A stretch of DNA of 64,000 nucleotides from Arthrobacter sp. M2012083 (GCF_000281065.1 NZ_AKKK01000009.1:62001-126000), one strand, 5' to 3'; numbered from the stretch's first letter, positions 52,351 to 61,765 are shown. Program-made: numbers and translations. The notes: generated by a model not told the origin, from the sequence alone.

Positions 52351-53955
52351 TCAGGCAGTGACCGGCTCGGCGTCCCACAATGGCCGGGGACGGGAGGCGA
52401 TGAGGTTCCGCGTGTAGTCGTCACCGGGGTCCTCAAGGATTCGAGCCGTTGGCCCCTGCTCCACGATCCGTCCCTCATGCATCACCAGGAGCTCGGAACA
52501 AAGTCGTGAAACCACAGCCAGATCGTGGGTGACAAACAAGATGGTCAGCCCGAGCTGGTCCCGCAGTTCCTCCACGAGCTCCAGAACTTGGGCTTGGACA
52601 GAGACGTCCAAGGCACTGGTGGCCTCGTCCAGCACCAGGAGCCGGGGGCGGGCAGCGAGCGCCTTGGCCAACGCAACCCGCTGCCTCTGCCCACCCGAGA
52701 GTGCGCGAGGCCGTGCATCAAAGCGTTCCGCTCCGATGCCCACCCGCCCCAACAGCACCCGGGCGCTGTCTTTGGCTTCCTTGCGCCCTTGCTTCTGATG
52801 CAGGCGGAAGACATCTGCCACTGCGTTTCCTACGGGGATGCGCGGGTCCAATGAGAGGTATGGATCCTGGAACACAATTTGGACATCCTTGGCCAGGACT
52901 TTCCGTTCTGAGGCTTTCAGGGGCCTGCGCGGCCTACGAACGTCCCGCAGCGTGAGTTCACCCGATGTTGCAGTTTCCAGCGCCACTACCAGCCGGGCCA
53001 GGGTGGACTTTCCGGAACCCGACTCCCCCACGATGCCCAAAGACCCACCCTCAGGCAGGGCGAAACCGGCGTCGTCCAACGCGGTGATGATTTCGCCGCG
53101 AGGCAGTTGGTAAGTTTTGGATAACCCTGAAACCTTCAGCAGGGGTGACCCTGCGACCACCGGCGTAGCCAAGCCGCCCACTTCAATCACGGGGGTAGCC
53201 TCAACCAACTGCCTGGTGTAGTCCTGCTGGGGGGTCAGGAAAACGGTTTGGGTTTGCCCCTGCTCCACCACTTCGCCCCGGCGAAGCACGTAGACGCGTT
53301 CACACAAGCTGGCGGCAAGATTGAGGTCGTGCGTAATGAAGAGCATGCCCATTCCCCGTGACTGTTGCTCTTCGCGGAGGAGCCTCACGATCCCCGCCTG
53401 GGTAGTGACATCCAGGGCGGTGGTGGGCTCGTCGCACAGCAACAGATCCGGTGAGTTCAGGAGTGCAGCTGCGATCATGACACGTTGGAGCATGCCGCCC
53501 GAGAGCTGATGCGGGTGCTGGTCCATGAGCTCCTTGGCATGCCGCAGGCCCACCTGATCCAACTGCGTCACGGCCCGTTCTGTTGCCTCGGCCCGGGATA
53601 AACCATCAAGCCTCACCAGGGTTTCAGTGAGGAAGTCCCCCACGGTCCGGACGGGGTTGATGCCTGCCCTGGGGTCCTGGAAGATCATGGAAGCGCGCCT
53701 CCGCCGCAGCTCCATGAGGCGTTGCTTGCTCGCTGTGAGAGTGTCGAGGCCCTGAACCGATACGATGCCGGAGGACTGCGAGCCGCCAGGAAACAACCCC
53801 AGCGCGGCCCGGGTAGTCAGCGACTTGCCTGAGCCGGACTCTCCGACCAAGGCGACCGCTTCGCCGTCGTTAACGTGCAGGGAGACACTGTCCAGCAGCG
53901 GCGGCCTGCCCGGAAAACCGAGCGTAAAGTTTTCGATCTGCAAGAGCTGGCTCAT
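52351..53955 (-). CDS. Peptide-type ABC transporter, two-domain ATPase
   Basis: A 534-residue protein holding two complete ABC ATPase domains (about 1-265 and 275-530). Each has Walker A ('GESGSGKS' twice), a signature ('LSGGMLQRVMIAA' and '[15 protein letters not shown]') and Walker B ('LLLCDEPTTALD' and 'LLVLDEATSALD'). It combines DppD and DppF in one chain and so gives both motors of the importer. The start overlaps the preceding permease stop by four bases. Confidence 0.93.
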   Translation of the reverse strand: MSQLLQIENFTLGFPGRPPLLDSVSLHVNDGEAVALVGESGSGKSLTTRAALGLFPGGSQSSGIVSVQGLDTLTASKQRLMELRRRRASMIFQDPRAGINPVRTVGDFLTETLVRLDGLSRAEATERAVTQLDQVGLRHAKELMDQHPHQLSGGMLQRVMIAAALLNSPDLLLCDEPTTALDVTTQAGIVRLLREEQQSRGMGMLFITHDLNLAASLCERVYVLRRGEVVEQGQTQTVFLTPQQDYTRQLVEATPVIEVGGLATPVVAGSPLLKVSGLSKTYQLPRGEIITALDDAGFALPEGGSLGIVGESGSGKSTLARLVVALETATSGELTLRDVRRPRRPLKASERKVLAKDVQIVFQDPYLSLDPRIPVGNAVADVFRLHQKQGRKEAKDSARVLLGRVGIGAERFDARPRALSGGQRQRVALAKALAARPRLLVLDEATSALDVSVQAQVLELVEELRDQLGLTILFVTHDLAVVSRLCSELLVMHEGRIVEQGPTARILEDPGDDYTRNLIASRPRPLWDAEPVTA

Positions 53956-54809
53956 GAAAGTTTTCCTCCGATGCGGTCTGAGAGTTCCTCGCCGATGACG
54001 TTGACGGCCACCACCACCAGGACCACTACCAAGGCGGGCCAGAAGGCGGGCAGGATGTAGCCGCCCAGCAGCGCGCCACGGGATTCCTCGATCATGGCGC
54101 CCCAGTCGCTGGTGGGCGGTTGCACGCCGAGCCCGATGAAGGAGAGCGCCGCGAGGTCGGCCAGCACATAGCCAAAGTTCAGTGTTGACTGCGCGCCAAC
54201 AGTGGGAATCAGGTTGGGGAGAACCCGTCCCAGCACCACCCAGGGCGTCCGGAATCCAAGCACGCGGTAGGCCTGGACATAGGGCCTGCCCCGCTCAGCA
54301 ACCACCAGGGACTGCGCGAGCCTGGCAACATACGGAACGTAGGCGATGGTCATGGCCAGGATGGGCGCGAAGAGCCCTTTACCGAACAACGCGATGGCGA
54401 GCATGGCCATGAGCAGTGCGGGGAAGGCAAAGAGGAGATCGAAGAGGCGGCCCAAAACCTTGCCCACCCAGCCCTCGGACCAGCCGGCGACAAGGCCAAG
54501 CAGCAGACCCAGGACAGTGGAGCCGATCACCACGATGGTGGGCCCCAGCAGGGAGGTCCGCCCGCCGTGCATGAGCCGGCTGAGCAGGTCACGGCCCAGC
54601 GCGTCGGTCCCCAGCAGGTGTTGTCCGCTTGGACCGGCAAGGACATTGTTGAGGTCCACATAGTCGGGGTCGTACGGTGCCAGGACCGAGGCGAACAGCG
54701 AGAGAAGTACGACGGCGGCGGCCACGGCGAGCGCGCCCCACGCCATGGCTGACAGGAGGCTGCCGTAACGGCGAAGGCCCACCTGCGGCAGTTGGATGGC
54801 TAACGTCAT
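53952..54809 (-). CDS. Peptide-type ABC transporter permease (DppC type)
   Basis: A 285-residue permease with six hydrophobic segments; 'LLGTDALGRDLLSRLMHGGR' after the first helix is the DppC hallmark, and 'GRPYVQAYRVLGFRTPWVVL' is the cytoplasmic coupling loop. It overlaps both neighbours by four bases, so all importer genes are translationally coupled. Confidence 0.93.
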   Translation of the reverse strand: MTLAIQLPQVGLRRYGSLLSAMAWGALAVAAAVVLLSLFASVLAPYDPDYVDLNNVLAGPSGQHLLGTDALGRDLLSRLMHGGRTSLLGPTIVVIGSTVLGLLLGLVAGWSEGWVGKVLGRLFDLLFAFPALLMAMLAIALFGKGLFAPILAMTIAYVPYVARLAQSLVVAERGRPYVQAYRVLGFRTPWVVLGRVLPNLIPTVGAQSTLNFGYVLADLAALSFIGLGVQPPTSDWGAMIEESRGALLGGYILPAFWPALVVVLVVVAVNVIGEELSDRIGGKLS

Positions 54810-55831
54810 CGGGACTCCGTTCCGGCCGCGATACGCGGATCAATGAGGGGTTGGACGAGGTCCACCACGGTGTTGACCAGGACGAAAGCAGCCACCACCA
54901 CCATGACGATCGCTTGGACGACGCCGAAGTCGAGCCTGTCGATGGACTGCACCAGGAGCTGCCCGATGCCGGAAAGGCCGAACGTCCGTTCGATGATGGC
55001 GCTGGAAACCAGAAGTCCGGCAACAAGTACGCCACTCACGGTCAGGATGGGACCCAGGGCGTTGCGCAGCACATGGCGTGCCACCACCGATCCGCGGGCG
55101 AGGCCGCGACTGGTGGCGACCTCCACGTGTTCGCGGAGCAGTTGCTCGTTCATGGAGGAACGGGTCACCCTGGCCACCATGGCGATGTAGGTGATGCCCA
55201 AGGCGAGCGCCGGGAGGGTGAGATGCCAGATCCGGTCCCATCCGCCGTCGCCGCTTCCAAAGGAGGGAAACCAGCCCAAGCCCACGGAGAACAGCGCCAC
55301 CAACGCGATGGCGGCTACAAACGGCGGCACCGCTCCAGCGGCGGTGAGGGTGATGAGGATGAAGCGGTCGCCGAAGCCCTTGTTCAGGCTGGCAACAATG
55401 CCGGCGAACAACCCCAAGACCGTGATGAAGACCGCGGCGAGCGCCACGAGTTGAAGGGTAGTGGGCAGTCGCCCGAGCAGGACGTCGGATACATCTTGGC
55501 GGTAAGTCAGCGAACGGCCCCAATCCCCTCGGAGAATGCCACTGAGCCAGTTCAGGTATTGTTCCCAGGCCGGTTGATCCAGGCCGAACTGTCGGGTGAT
55601 CTCTTCCAGTGCCTCGGGCTTGGGGCTACGTCCCCTCAGCAGGAAGCGTGCCGGGTCACCGGGGACCAGGAAGCGTGAGAAGAACACGGCCAAGGAGGCA
55701 ACGAACAACGTCAGCAGCAATGCCAGCAGCTTCTTCACGATGTACACCGCCGGGCGGACTGCCCTGCGTTTTTCCCGCTTGCGGGCGGAAACGCCCGGCG
55801 TTGGTGCCTGCGCGTAATCGGTAGCGGTCAT
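54806..55831 (-). CDS. Peptide-type ABC transporter permease (DppB type)
   Basis: A 341-residue permease with six hydrophobic segments and an N-terminal basic tail ('SARKREKRRAVRP'). Markers are 'PGDPARFLLRGRSPKPEALE' and the loop 'REHVEVATSRGLARGSVVAR'. Only one base separates it from the binding-protein stop codon (TGACATG). Confidence 0.93.
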   Translation of the reverse strand: MTATDYAQAPTPGVSARKREKRRAVRPAVYIVKKLLALLLTLFVASLAVFFSRFLVPGDPARFLLRGRSPKPEALEEITRQFGLDQPAWEQYLNWLSGILRGDWGRSLTYRQDVSDVLLGRLPTTLQLVALAAVFITVLGLFAGIVASLNKGFGDRFILITLTAAGAVPPFVAAIALVALFSVGLGWFPSFGSGDGGWDRIWHLTLPALALGITYIAMVARVTRSSMNEQLLREHVEVATSRGLARGSVVARHVLRNALGPILTVSGVLVAGLLVSSAIIERTFGLSGIGQLLVQSIDRLDFGVVQAIVMVVVAAFVLVNTVVDLVQPLIDPRIAAGTESR

Positions 55832-55832
55832 G

Positions 55833-57530
55833 TCAGCGACCTCCTATCTGGGCTGCCCACGGGAAGTACATGTAGTTGATGGAGGGATCCGCGCCTGTAA
55901 TGCGTTTGCCCAGCCACATGGACGTGACGGTTTCATAGAGCGGCCCCCACACCACTTGGTCGCTGGCCAGCTGGGCGGCTTCGCCCGTGAGTTTGCCCCT
56001 GGCGTCGGGGTCCTGCACGCCGTACGCGGAGTTCACCAGGTCATCGAATTCCGGGTTGCTCCAACCGCCGTAGTTGCTGAAGTCTCCGGTGCGCAGCACG
56101 CTGTACATTTCCAAGGGCTCGGTGCTGGAGAGGTACCAAGAGGTGACCAGGAGGTCTACGTTCTTGCGCGACTCGGGGTCTGAGAACAGCGTGGTGTATT
56201 TGTCGTTGGACATGGTCTGGATTTCGGGCTCCAGGCCAATTTCTTTGGCCGCCGAGGCGATGGCCCGTGCCGTGATGTCGAAAGCTGCGTTCAGCGAGGC
56301 AGTGGCGAAGACGAAATTACTGCCCTCGGCGCCTGCTTCCTTCACGAGTTTCTTGGCTTCTTCCAGGTCATAGGGTGTGGACTGCAGACCGTCGAAAGCC
56401 TCGTCAGTAGTTTGCGATGCCACGTCCTTCCACACACTCTTGGTGGTCAAGGCGTCCGTCTTCTTCGCGTAGCCCTGTTCGGCCGCCTTGATCAAGGCTT
56501 CGCGGTTGATGGCCATCATCAGCGCCTTGCGGACCCGGACATCCTGGAAAGTGCCACCGAGATTGGTGAAGACCAGGCTTTGCACCGACGTGTCCTCGCC
56601 GAAGTACAGCGAGCCGGCATCCTTATTGGCTTTCAGGATGTCCATGGCATTGGAAGGGATGGCGAAGCCGCCATCGATTTCGCCCGTCTGGAACGCGTTG
56701 ATGCGCGACGTGGCATCAGGAAGCATCTTGAAGGTGACCTGTTGGGACTTGGCTTTGAGTTCCGGGTCCCAGTAATCATCGAAGCGCTTGAGGGTGATGC
56801 TCTCACCGGCTTCCCATTGCTCGAATTGGAAGGGGCCGGTGCAGTTCACACCTGTGCTTGAGTTCCCGTAGTCCTTGCCGGCAGCTTCCAGCGTTTCCGC
56901 GGACTCCACCACGCCCGTTGCTCCTACCAAGGAGCTGTTGAACACGTAGTCCGGCCGGGTGGTGGTCACCGTGACCTCGAAGTCGCCGGTCTTCTCGATG
57001 GACTCCACGTTCTGGTAGGCGGAGGCCCAGAAGGATCCCACTTCGGGGTCCACGTGGCGAGTCAAAGAGGCTACGACATCGTCAGCTGTCATCTCACTGC
57101 CGTCGTGGAACTTCACGCCCTGCCGGATGGTGTAAATCCACGTCAGCGGATCAGGGTTTTCAACTCCCGTGGCCAAGCCCGGCGCCGTGGACAGGTCAGC
57201 GTTCCAGCGGAACAGCGATTCACACACATTGGACAGCACAGTGTTGTCCGGGTAGTCGAACGCGTACGCATAATCCAGGGAGAACGGCTCCGCGTACATG
57301 GCCCAGTTGAAGTTATCGATCTCCTGAGCGGGGGCCGGCGTGGAGTCTGACATGGTGAACTTGGCTCCGCTGGCGGTGTCAGTCACGCTGGCGGGCCGGA
57401 CGCCGCAGCCGCCCAGGACCAACCCGGCCACGACGGCGGCGACGCCAATCGCGGTGATGCGCGACGGCGTCGTCCGCGGTTTCGAGCGCACGGCGCCCTG
57501 TGCAGGTTGGGGCGCTGGCTGCGGGCTCAT
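55833..57530 (-). CDS. Peptide-type ABC transporter substrate-binding lipoprotein
   Basis: A 565-residue family 5 solute-binding protein. A Sec signal ends in lipobox 'LGGC' (Cys42), so it should be a lipoprotein. The core has 'NVCESLFRWNADLSTAPGLA' and 'FHDGSEMTADDVVASLTRHV'. ATG 57530 overlaps the amidohydrolase stop by four bases; the frame extends 68 codons upstream into that gene and is not used. Ligand unknown; the flanking amidohydrolase and amine oxidoreductase suggest an amide or amine compound. Confidence 0.92.
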   Translation of the reverse strand: MSPQPAPQPAQGAVRSKPRTTPSRITAIGVAAVVAGLVLGGCGVRPASVTDTASGAKFTMSDSTPAPAQEIDNFNWAMYAEPFSLDYAYAFDYPDNTVLSNVCESLFRWNADLSTAPGLATGVENPDPLTWIYTIRQGVKFHDGSEMTADDVVASLTRHVDPEVGSFWASAYQNVESIEKTGDFEVTVTTTRPDYVFNSSLVGATGVVESAETLEAAGKDYGNSSTGVNCTGPFQFEQWEAGESITLKRFDDYWDPELKAKSQQVTFKMLPDATSRINAFQTGEIDGGFAIPSNAMDILKANKDAGSLYFGEDTSVQSLVFTNLGGTFQDVRVRKALMMAINREALIKAAEQGYAKKTDALTTKSVWKDVASQTTDEAFDGLQSTPYDLEEAKKLVKEAGAEGSNFVFATASLNAAFDITARAIASAAKEIGLEPEIQTMSNDKYTTLFSDPESRKNVDLLVTSWYLSSTEPLEMYSVLRTGDFSNYGGWSNPEFDDLVNSAYGVQDPDARGKLTGEAAQLASDQVVWGPLYETVTSMWLGKRITGADPSINYMYFPWAAQIGGR

Positions 57531-59224
57531 GGCATCACCGGGACAGGTTGGGCTTGACTGTTCCGGGTGAGTGCGCGGTGGTAGACGCACTCGCCCCCAA
57601 TCCACGTCTGCGTCACCAACGCCCGATGCAGATCCTCCGCAGGGAGGTCGAAAACATTGAGGTCCAAAACTACGAGGTCGGCGAGTTTTCCCGGTTCCAG
57701 CGTTCCCGTTTCTGTATCCAGGTGATTGATCCAAGCTGAACCCTGCGTGTAGGCATCCAGGATCTGTTTGAGGCTGAGCTTTTGTGATTCCGGGCCGAGC
57801 GGGGGCAGGTCCTCCCCCGGTGCTATGCGGTTCACTGCCACGTGAATGGCCGCCATGGGATCCGCCGTGGAGACAGGCCAGTCGCTCCCGGCCACCAAGC
57901 GGGCTCCGGCGGAAGCAAGCTCACCAAAGGGGTAGTGCCTGTCCTCGGCACCCGGCTCCAGGAACGGGAGAGTCAGGGTGTCCATCTGTTCTTCGTGGCA
58001 GGCCCAGAGAGCCTGGACGTTGGCCGCCGCATTCAGTCCGGCAAACCGGGGAACATCCTCGCTGCGGACCATCTGAAGGTGCGCCAGATGGTGCCGGTTG
58101 TCGTTGGCCCCATTGCTGTTCCGTGCCGTTTCAAGTGCATCCAAAGCGTCAGTCACGGCGCGGTCGCCGAGGGCATGGAAGTGAACCTGCATGCCGGCCG
58201 CATCTATCGCGGTGACGAGTTCCTTCAGCTCTTCGGGTTCGAAGAACTCGATGCCGCGGTTGTCCGTGTGGTGGCCATGATGATCCAGGTAGACGTGGTG
58301 CATTGCGGCTGTGTAATTCTCGGCCACACCGTCCACCATCACTTTCACTGTGTTGGCGTTGAGCTGATGGTGGTCGAAGGTGTCGGCGACCCTGTCCCGG
58401 CGTTCCGCGATTGCTTCCAGCTGGGCCATTCCGGCTGTCCTGTCCCACCATTGGCATGCGGTGACCCGGACTTTCAAGTCTCCCGCCTTCGCCGCGTCCA
58501 TGTAGACGTCCAGATGGTCGGCATGTTCGCCCTCGGGAATGGGAACCCAGGCGTCCTGCCAGGCGGTGATGCCCTGCGATAGCAACCGTTGCTGGGAAGC
58601 GAGAAGGCCTTGGTATGCCAACTCATACGGGACCGCTGGCTTGACCGCATTGAACAGGTCCATGGCCCCCTCATGAACTGTGCCGGCGGGCGTTCCGTCT
58701 TCTTCGCGTTCCAGCCGGCCGCCCTCAGGATCAGGTGTTTCCGCGCCGATTCCCGCTGCTTCAAAGGCGGCCGTGTTGGCCCACGCGCCGTGGTGGTCCC
58801 TGTTGACGAGGTAGACGGGCCGGTCCGGCACCACGGCGTCCAGAAGTTTCCGTGTTGGAGTGCCGCCCGGGAAGAAATCCATGGACCATCCAGCGCCCAG
58901 GATCCAGGGTTCATCCGGGTTGTCGGCTGCGTAACGGGCCACCCTCGCCACGGCTTCCTCTGCGCTGGTGGCCTCCGTCAGGTCGCACTGAAGCAACTCG
59001 ATTCCGGCGAAAATAGGGTGGATGTGGGCATCCTGAAAACCTGGCAGCACCAGTTGCCCCTGCAGGTCCACCCTGCGGGTGTCCGGCGTGACAGTTCCGT
59101 TGACGTCATCAGGCTTTCCGACGGCGATGATGCGGCCTTCGGCTACCGCCAGGTCTGCGCGGAGGGGCCCGGCGTCGTTGCCGGTATACACCCATCCGTT
59201 CTCAAACAAAATCTCTGCGAGCAT
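57527..59224 (-). CDS. Amidohydrolase, YtcJ-like (amidohydro_3)
   Basis: A 565-residue metal-dependent hydrolase. The N-terminal metal motif is 'PGFQDAHIHP' (His67, His69), 'VHFHALGDRAV' gives a later His, and 'LVAGSDWPVSTADPM' carries the Asp. The C-terminal 'GTLEPGKLADLVVLD' is typical of the superfamily. It is the first gene of the six-gene operon, divergent from a TetR gene and preceded by a palindrome. It should cut an amide, imide or formyl bond in the cytoplasm. Confidence 0.9.
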   Translation of the reverse strand: MLAEILFENGWVYTGNDAGPLRADLAVAEGRIIAVGKPDDVNGTVTPDTRRVDLQGQLVLPGFQDAHIHPIFAGIELLQCDLTEATSAEEAVARVARYAADNPDEPWILGAGWSMDFFPGGTPTRKLLDAVVPDRPVYLVNRDHHGAWANTAAFEAAGIGAETPDPEGGRLEREEDGTPAGTVHEGAMDLFNAVKPAVPYELAYQGLLASQQRLLSQGITAWQDAWVPIPEGEHADHLDVYMDAAKAGDLKVRVTACQWWDRTAGMAQLEAIAERRDRVADTFDHHQLNANTVKVMVDGVAENYTAAMHHVYLDHHGHHTDNRGIEFFEPEELKELVTAIDAAGMQVHFHALGDRAVTDALDALETARNSNGANDNRHHLAHLQMVRSEDVPRFAGLNAAANVQALWACHEEQMDTLTLPFLEPGAEDRHYPFGELASAGARLVAGSDWPVSTADPMAAIHVAVNRIAPGEDLPPLGPESQKLSLKQILDAYTQGSAWINHLDTETGTLEPGKLADLVVLDLNVFDLPAEDLHRALVTQTWIGGECVYHRALTRNSQAQPVPVMP

Positions 59225-59288
59225 GGTCGAGTCCTTTCGTGGGGAAATTCAACTCTGCGAGACACGCTATGAGCCGCATCACATTAAA

Positions 59289-59303
59289 GTCAACAGTGTT
59301 GAC
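59289..59303. promoter_or_regulatory. Perfect palindrome in the divergent amidohydrolase/TetR region
   Basis: GTCAACA-G-TGTTGAC, a 7-1-7 perfect inverted repeat between two divergent genes. It overlaps TTGACA (59299-59304) on the plus strand and TTGACT on the minus strand (59288-59293 reversed), so one bound dimer could control both promoters. Probably the operator of the TetR protein at 59386. Confidence 0.7.
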
Positions 59304-59385
59304 ATCAATGCTGACAAAGACCTTGACTGGACCTTGAAAGGAGGGCGCCATGAATCATGTAGGTTGATAACCAACCCGGGAACAC

Positions 59386-60090
59386 ATGGAAGGCGGACAA
59401 CTGATGGTGCAGCCAGCACAGTCGACGGACCGCCGCACGCGCCTTGACCCGGCCACCATCATCGACGCCGTCCTACGGATTTCCAGCCAGGAACTCGGGG
59501 AACGGCTGACCGTGCGACGACTGGGTCAGGAACTTGAGGTGGACGCCACCGCCGTCTATCGGCATTTCCGGAACCGGGACGCAATCGTCAGGGCAGCGCT
59601 GGACCAGTTGTTCATCATGTCCGTTGAGCGCACACTGGCCACGGCACGCGACAAGGATTGGCGTGCCCGGCTGGAGACCTACCTTGACGAACTCCTCAAA
59701 GCCTTCATGCAGCACCCCTCCTTGGGCAGCGAGTCCTTCGCCACGGACACCTACGGCCCCGGCGAACTGAAAGCGATCGAGTTCGTCCTGCAATGCCTCA
59801 CCGACGCCGGGCTGGAAGATGACCGCGTGGTGCACTACTACGCAGCCTTGGAAAGCTACACCCTTGCGCTCGGCGCCGGCATTGCGGTCGAAATCCAGCG
59901 GCTTCCGGACTCCGAGGGCCACGATCCCTGGCTCAACCCCCGGGTTTTTACCCGTATCACCGGTCGCCCGCTCCTTGAAAAACACCACGCTGCACTGCAA
60001 AACCTTGATTCCCTCAAGGCGTTCCAAGCCGGCCTCTCGGCCATCCTGGACAGCGCCGAACGCGAAAGCACCCGCCGACCGCAGGCCTGA
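59386..60090 (+). CDS. TetR/AcrR family regulator
   Basis: A 234-residue TetR regulator with HTH 'LTVRRLGQELEVDATAVYRH' (about 40-60) and a TetR_C-like effector domain ('YYAALESYTLALGAGIAVEI'). It is divergent from the amidohydrolase/ABC/FAD operon with a shared palindrome at 59289. ATG 59386 has GGGAA just upstream; ATG 59404 has GGAAGG ten bases upstream and is an alternative. The aldehyde dehydrogenase follows after 127 bp. Confidence 0.9.
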   Translation: MEGGQLMVQPAQSTDRRTRLDPATIIDAVLRISSQELGERLTVRRLGQELEVDATAVYRHFRNRDAIVRAALDQLFIMSVERTLATARDKDWRARLETYLDELLKAFMQHPSLGSESFATDTYGPGELKAIEFVLQCLTDAGLEDDRVVHYYAALESYTLALGAGIAVEIQRLPDSEGHDPWLNPRVFTRITGRPLLEKHHAALQNLDSLKAFQAGLSAILDSAERESTRRPQA

Positions 60091-60217
60091 CCACCTGCCT
60101 CACAGTCTGCTTAGCCAGCAACGAAACCCACCCTTCCCCGCACGACGCCACCATCCGGCGTCGTCCATTCAGCACTGCCCGGACAGCGACGCCCGGCAGG
60201 GAAAGCACGGTACCCTC

Positions 60218-61696
60218 ATGCACCAGTTCATCAACGGAAAGCTGCTGTCAGGAACCTCCGGAAGCAGCCTCGATGTCATCAATCCGGCTACCTCGGAGGT
60301 GGTGGAAAGGGTGGGTCTGGCGTCACTTGCGGATCTGGAGTCGGCAGTGGCAGCGGCCCGCAGCGCCTTCCCGTCATGGTCCCGCACCGCGCCGGGTGAA
60401 CGTGCCGGGATACTCCAAAAATTCGCCCGTATCGTCGAAGACCGTGCAGAGGAATTCGCCCGGGTTGAGAGTTCGCAGACAGGTAAACCGCTGCGGTTGA
60501 CCCGCGAATTCGATGTCCCCGGCACCATCGACAACATCGACTTCTTCGCAGGCGCCGCACGACACCTCGAGGGCAAGGCCACCGCGGAGTACTCTCCCCA
60601 GCACACCTCCTCCATCAGACGGGAGGCGATTGGCGTAGTGGGATCCATCGCGCCATGGAACTACCCCCTGCAAATGGCCGCGTGGAAGATCCTTCCGGCC
60701 ATCGCCGCAGGCAACACCATTGTTCTCAAGCCTGCCGAGATCACTCCGTTGACGTCACTGATGTTCGCGCAAGCGCTCAGTGACGCCGGCCTGCCCGACG
60801 GCGTGGTGAACGTGGTGGTGGGCGACGGTGCCACGGTTGGGGCTGCGCTCATGCGGCACCCGAATGTGGACATGGTCTCTTTCACAGGATCCACCGCAGT
60901 TGGCCGCACAGTATTGGAGGCCGCGGCCGTCAACGCGAAGCGCGTGCACCTCGAATTGGGCGGTAAGGCACCTTTTGTTGTGTTCGACGATGCCAATCTG
61001 GACGCTGCCGTCCATGGCGCCGTGGCCGGTTCGCTGATCAACACCGGGCAGGACTGCACCGCGGCCACCAGGGCTATCGTGCACCGGAGCGTGTATGAGG
61101 AGTTCGTAGCGAAGGTGGCCGCCCGCTTTGATGGGCTCGTCCTGGGCATCCCAGGGGAAACCACCGCAGATCTAGGCCCCCTCGTTTCCTTCAAGCAGCG
61201 CGACCACGTAGCCGGAATGGTGGACCGCGCCCGCACCTACAGCAAGGTGATGGCGGGCGGCTACGCCCCTACGGATGAGGGCTTGGAAAATGGCGCCTTT
61301 TACCGGCCTACGCTGATTGTTGACGCGGCGCCGGACTCGGAAATCGTGAAGGACGAGGTGTTCGGCCCGGTTCTGGTGGTCCTCCCGTTCGAAACGGACG
61401 ACGAAGCGATCCATCTGGCCAACGACACCGTCTACGGACTGGCCGCCTCAGCCTGGACGAACAACCTTCAGCGGGCCTTGCGGGCAACACGCGAGATCAA
61501 GGCCGGCTGTGTGTGGGTCAACGACCATGTTCCGATCATCTCCGAGATGCCCCACGGGGGCTTCAAACAATCGGGGTTCGGCAAGGACATGTCCGCCTAT
61601 TCCTTTGACGAATACACCCAGGTGAAGCACGTGATGTTCGAGTTGGACGGCGTTGCCGAGAAGGACTGGCACCGGACCATCTTCAAGCTGCGCTGA
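60218..61696 (+). CDS. Aldehyde dehydrogenase, aminobutyraldehyde dehydrogenase-like
   Basis: A 492-residue NAD(P)-dependent aldehyde dehydrogenase. Catalytic residues are Glu246 in 'HLELGGKAP' and Cys280 in 'NTGQDCTAATR'; the cofactor site has 'SIAPWNYPLQM' and 'FTGSTAVGRTV'. The C-terminal 'GGFKQSGFGKDMSAYSFDEY' resembles gamma-aminobutyraldehyde dehydrogenases (PatD/Prr). The ribosome site before ATG 60218 is weak. It probably takes the aldehyde made by the FAD oxidoreductase of the neighbouring operon. Confidence 0.9.
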   Translation: MHQFINGKLLSGTSGSSLDVINPATSEVVERVGLASLADLESAVAAARSAFPSWSRTAPGERAGILQKFARIVEDRAEEFARVESSQTGKPLRLTREFDVPGTIDNIDFFAGAARHLEGKATAEYSPQHTSSIRREAIGVVGSIAPWNYPLQMAAWKILPAIAAGNTIVLKPAEITPLTSLMFAQALSDAGLPDGVVNVVVGDGATVGAALMRHPNVDMVSFTGSTAVGRTVLEAAAVNAKRVHLELGGKAPFVVFDDANLDAAVHGAVAGSLINTGQDCTAATRAIVHRSVYEEFVAKVAARFDGLVLGIPGETTADLGPLVSFKQRDHVAGMVDRARTYSKVMAGGYAPTDEGLENGAFYRPTLIVDAAPDSEIVKDEVFGPVLVVLPFETDDEAIHLANDTVYGLAASAWTNNLQRALRATREIKAGCVWVNDHVPIISEMPHGGFKQSGFGKDMSAYSFDEYTQVKHVMFELDGVAEKDWHRTIFKLR

Positions 61697-61704
61697 GTCT
61701 TCGC

Positions 61705-61765
61705 GTTGCGAGGCCTGCTATGCGCGCTTTATCGCGATTTATAGCCGCAGAGCGGGCCTCACAAC
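61705..61765. repeat. 61-bp palindromic element, copy 7
   Basis: Begins eight bases after the aldehyde dehydrogenase stop. Left end GTTGCGAGGCCTGCTATGCG, right end CGCAGAGCGGGCCTCACAAC. It supplies the last eight codons and the TAA of the convergent EamA gene. Confidence 0.85.
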
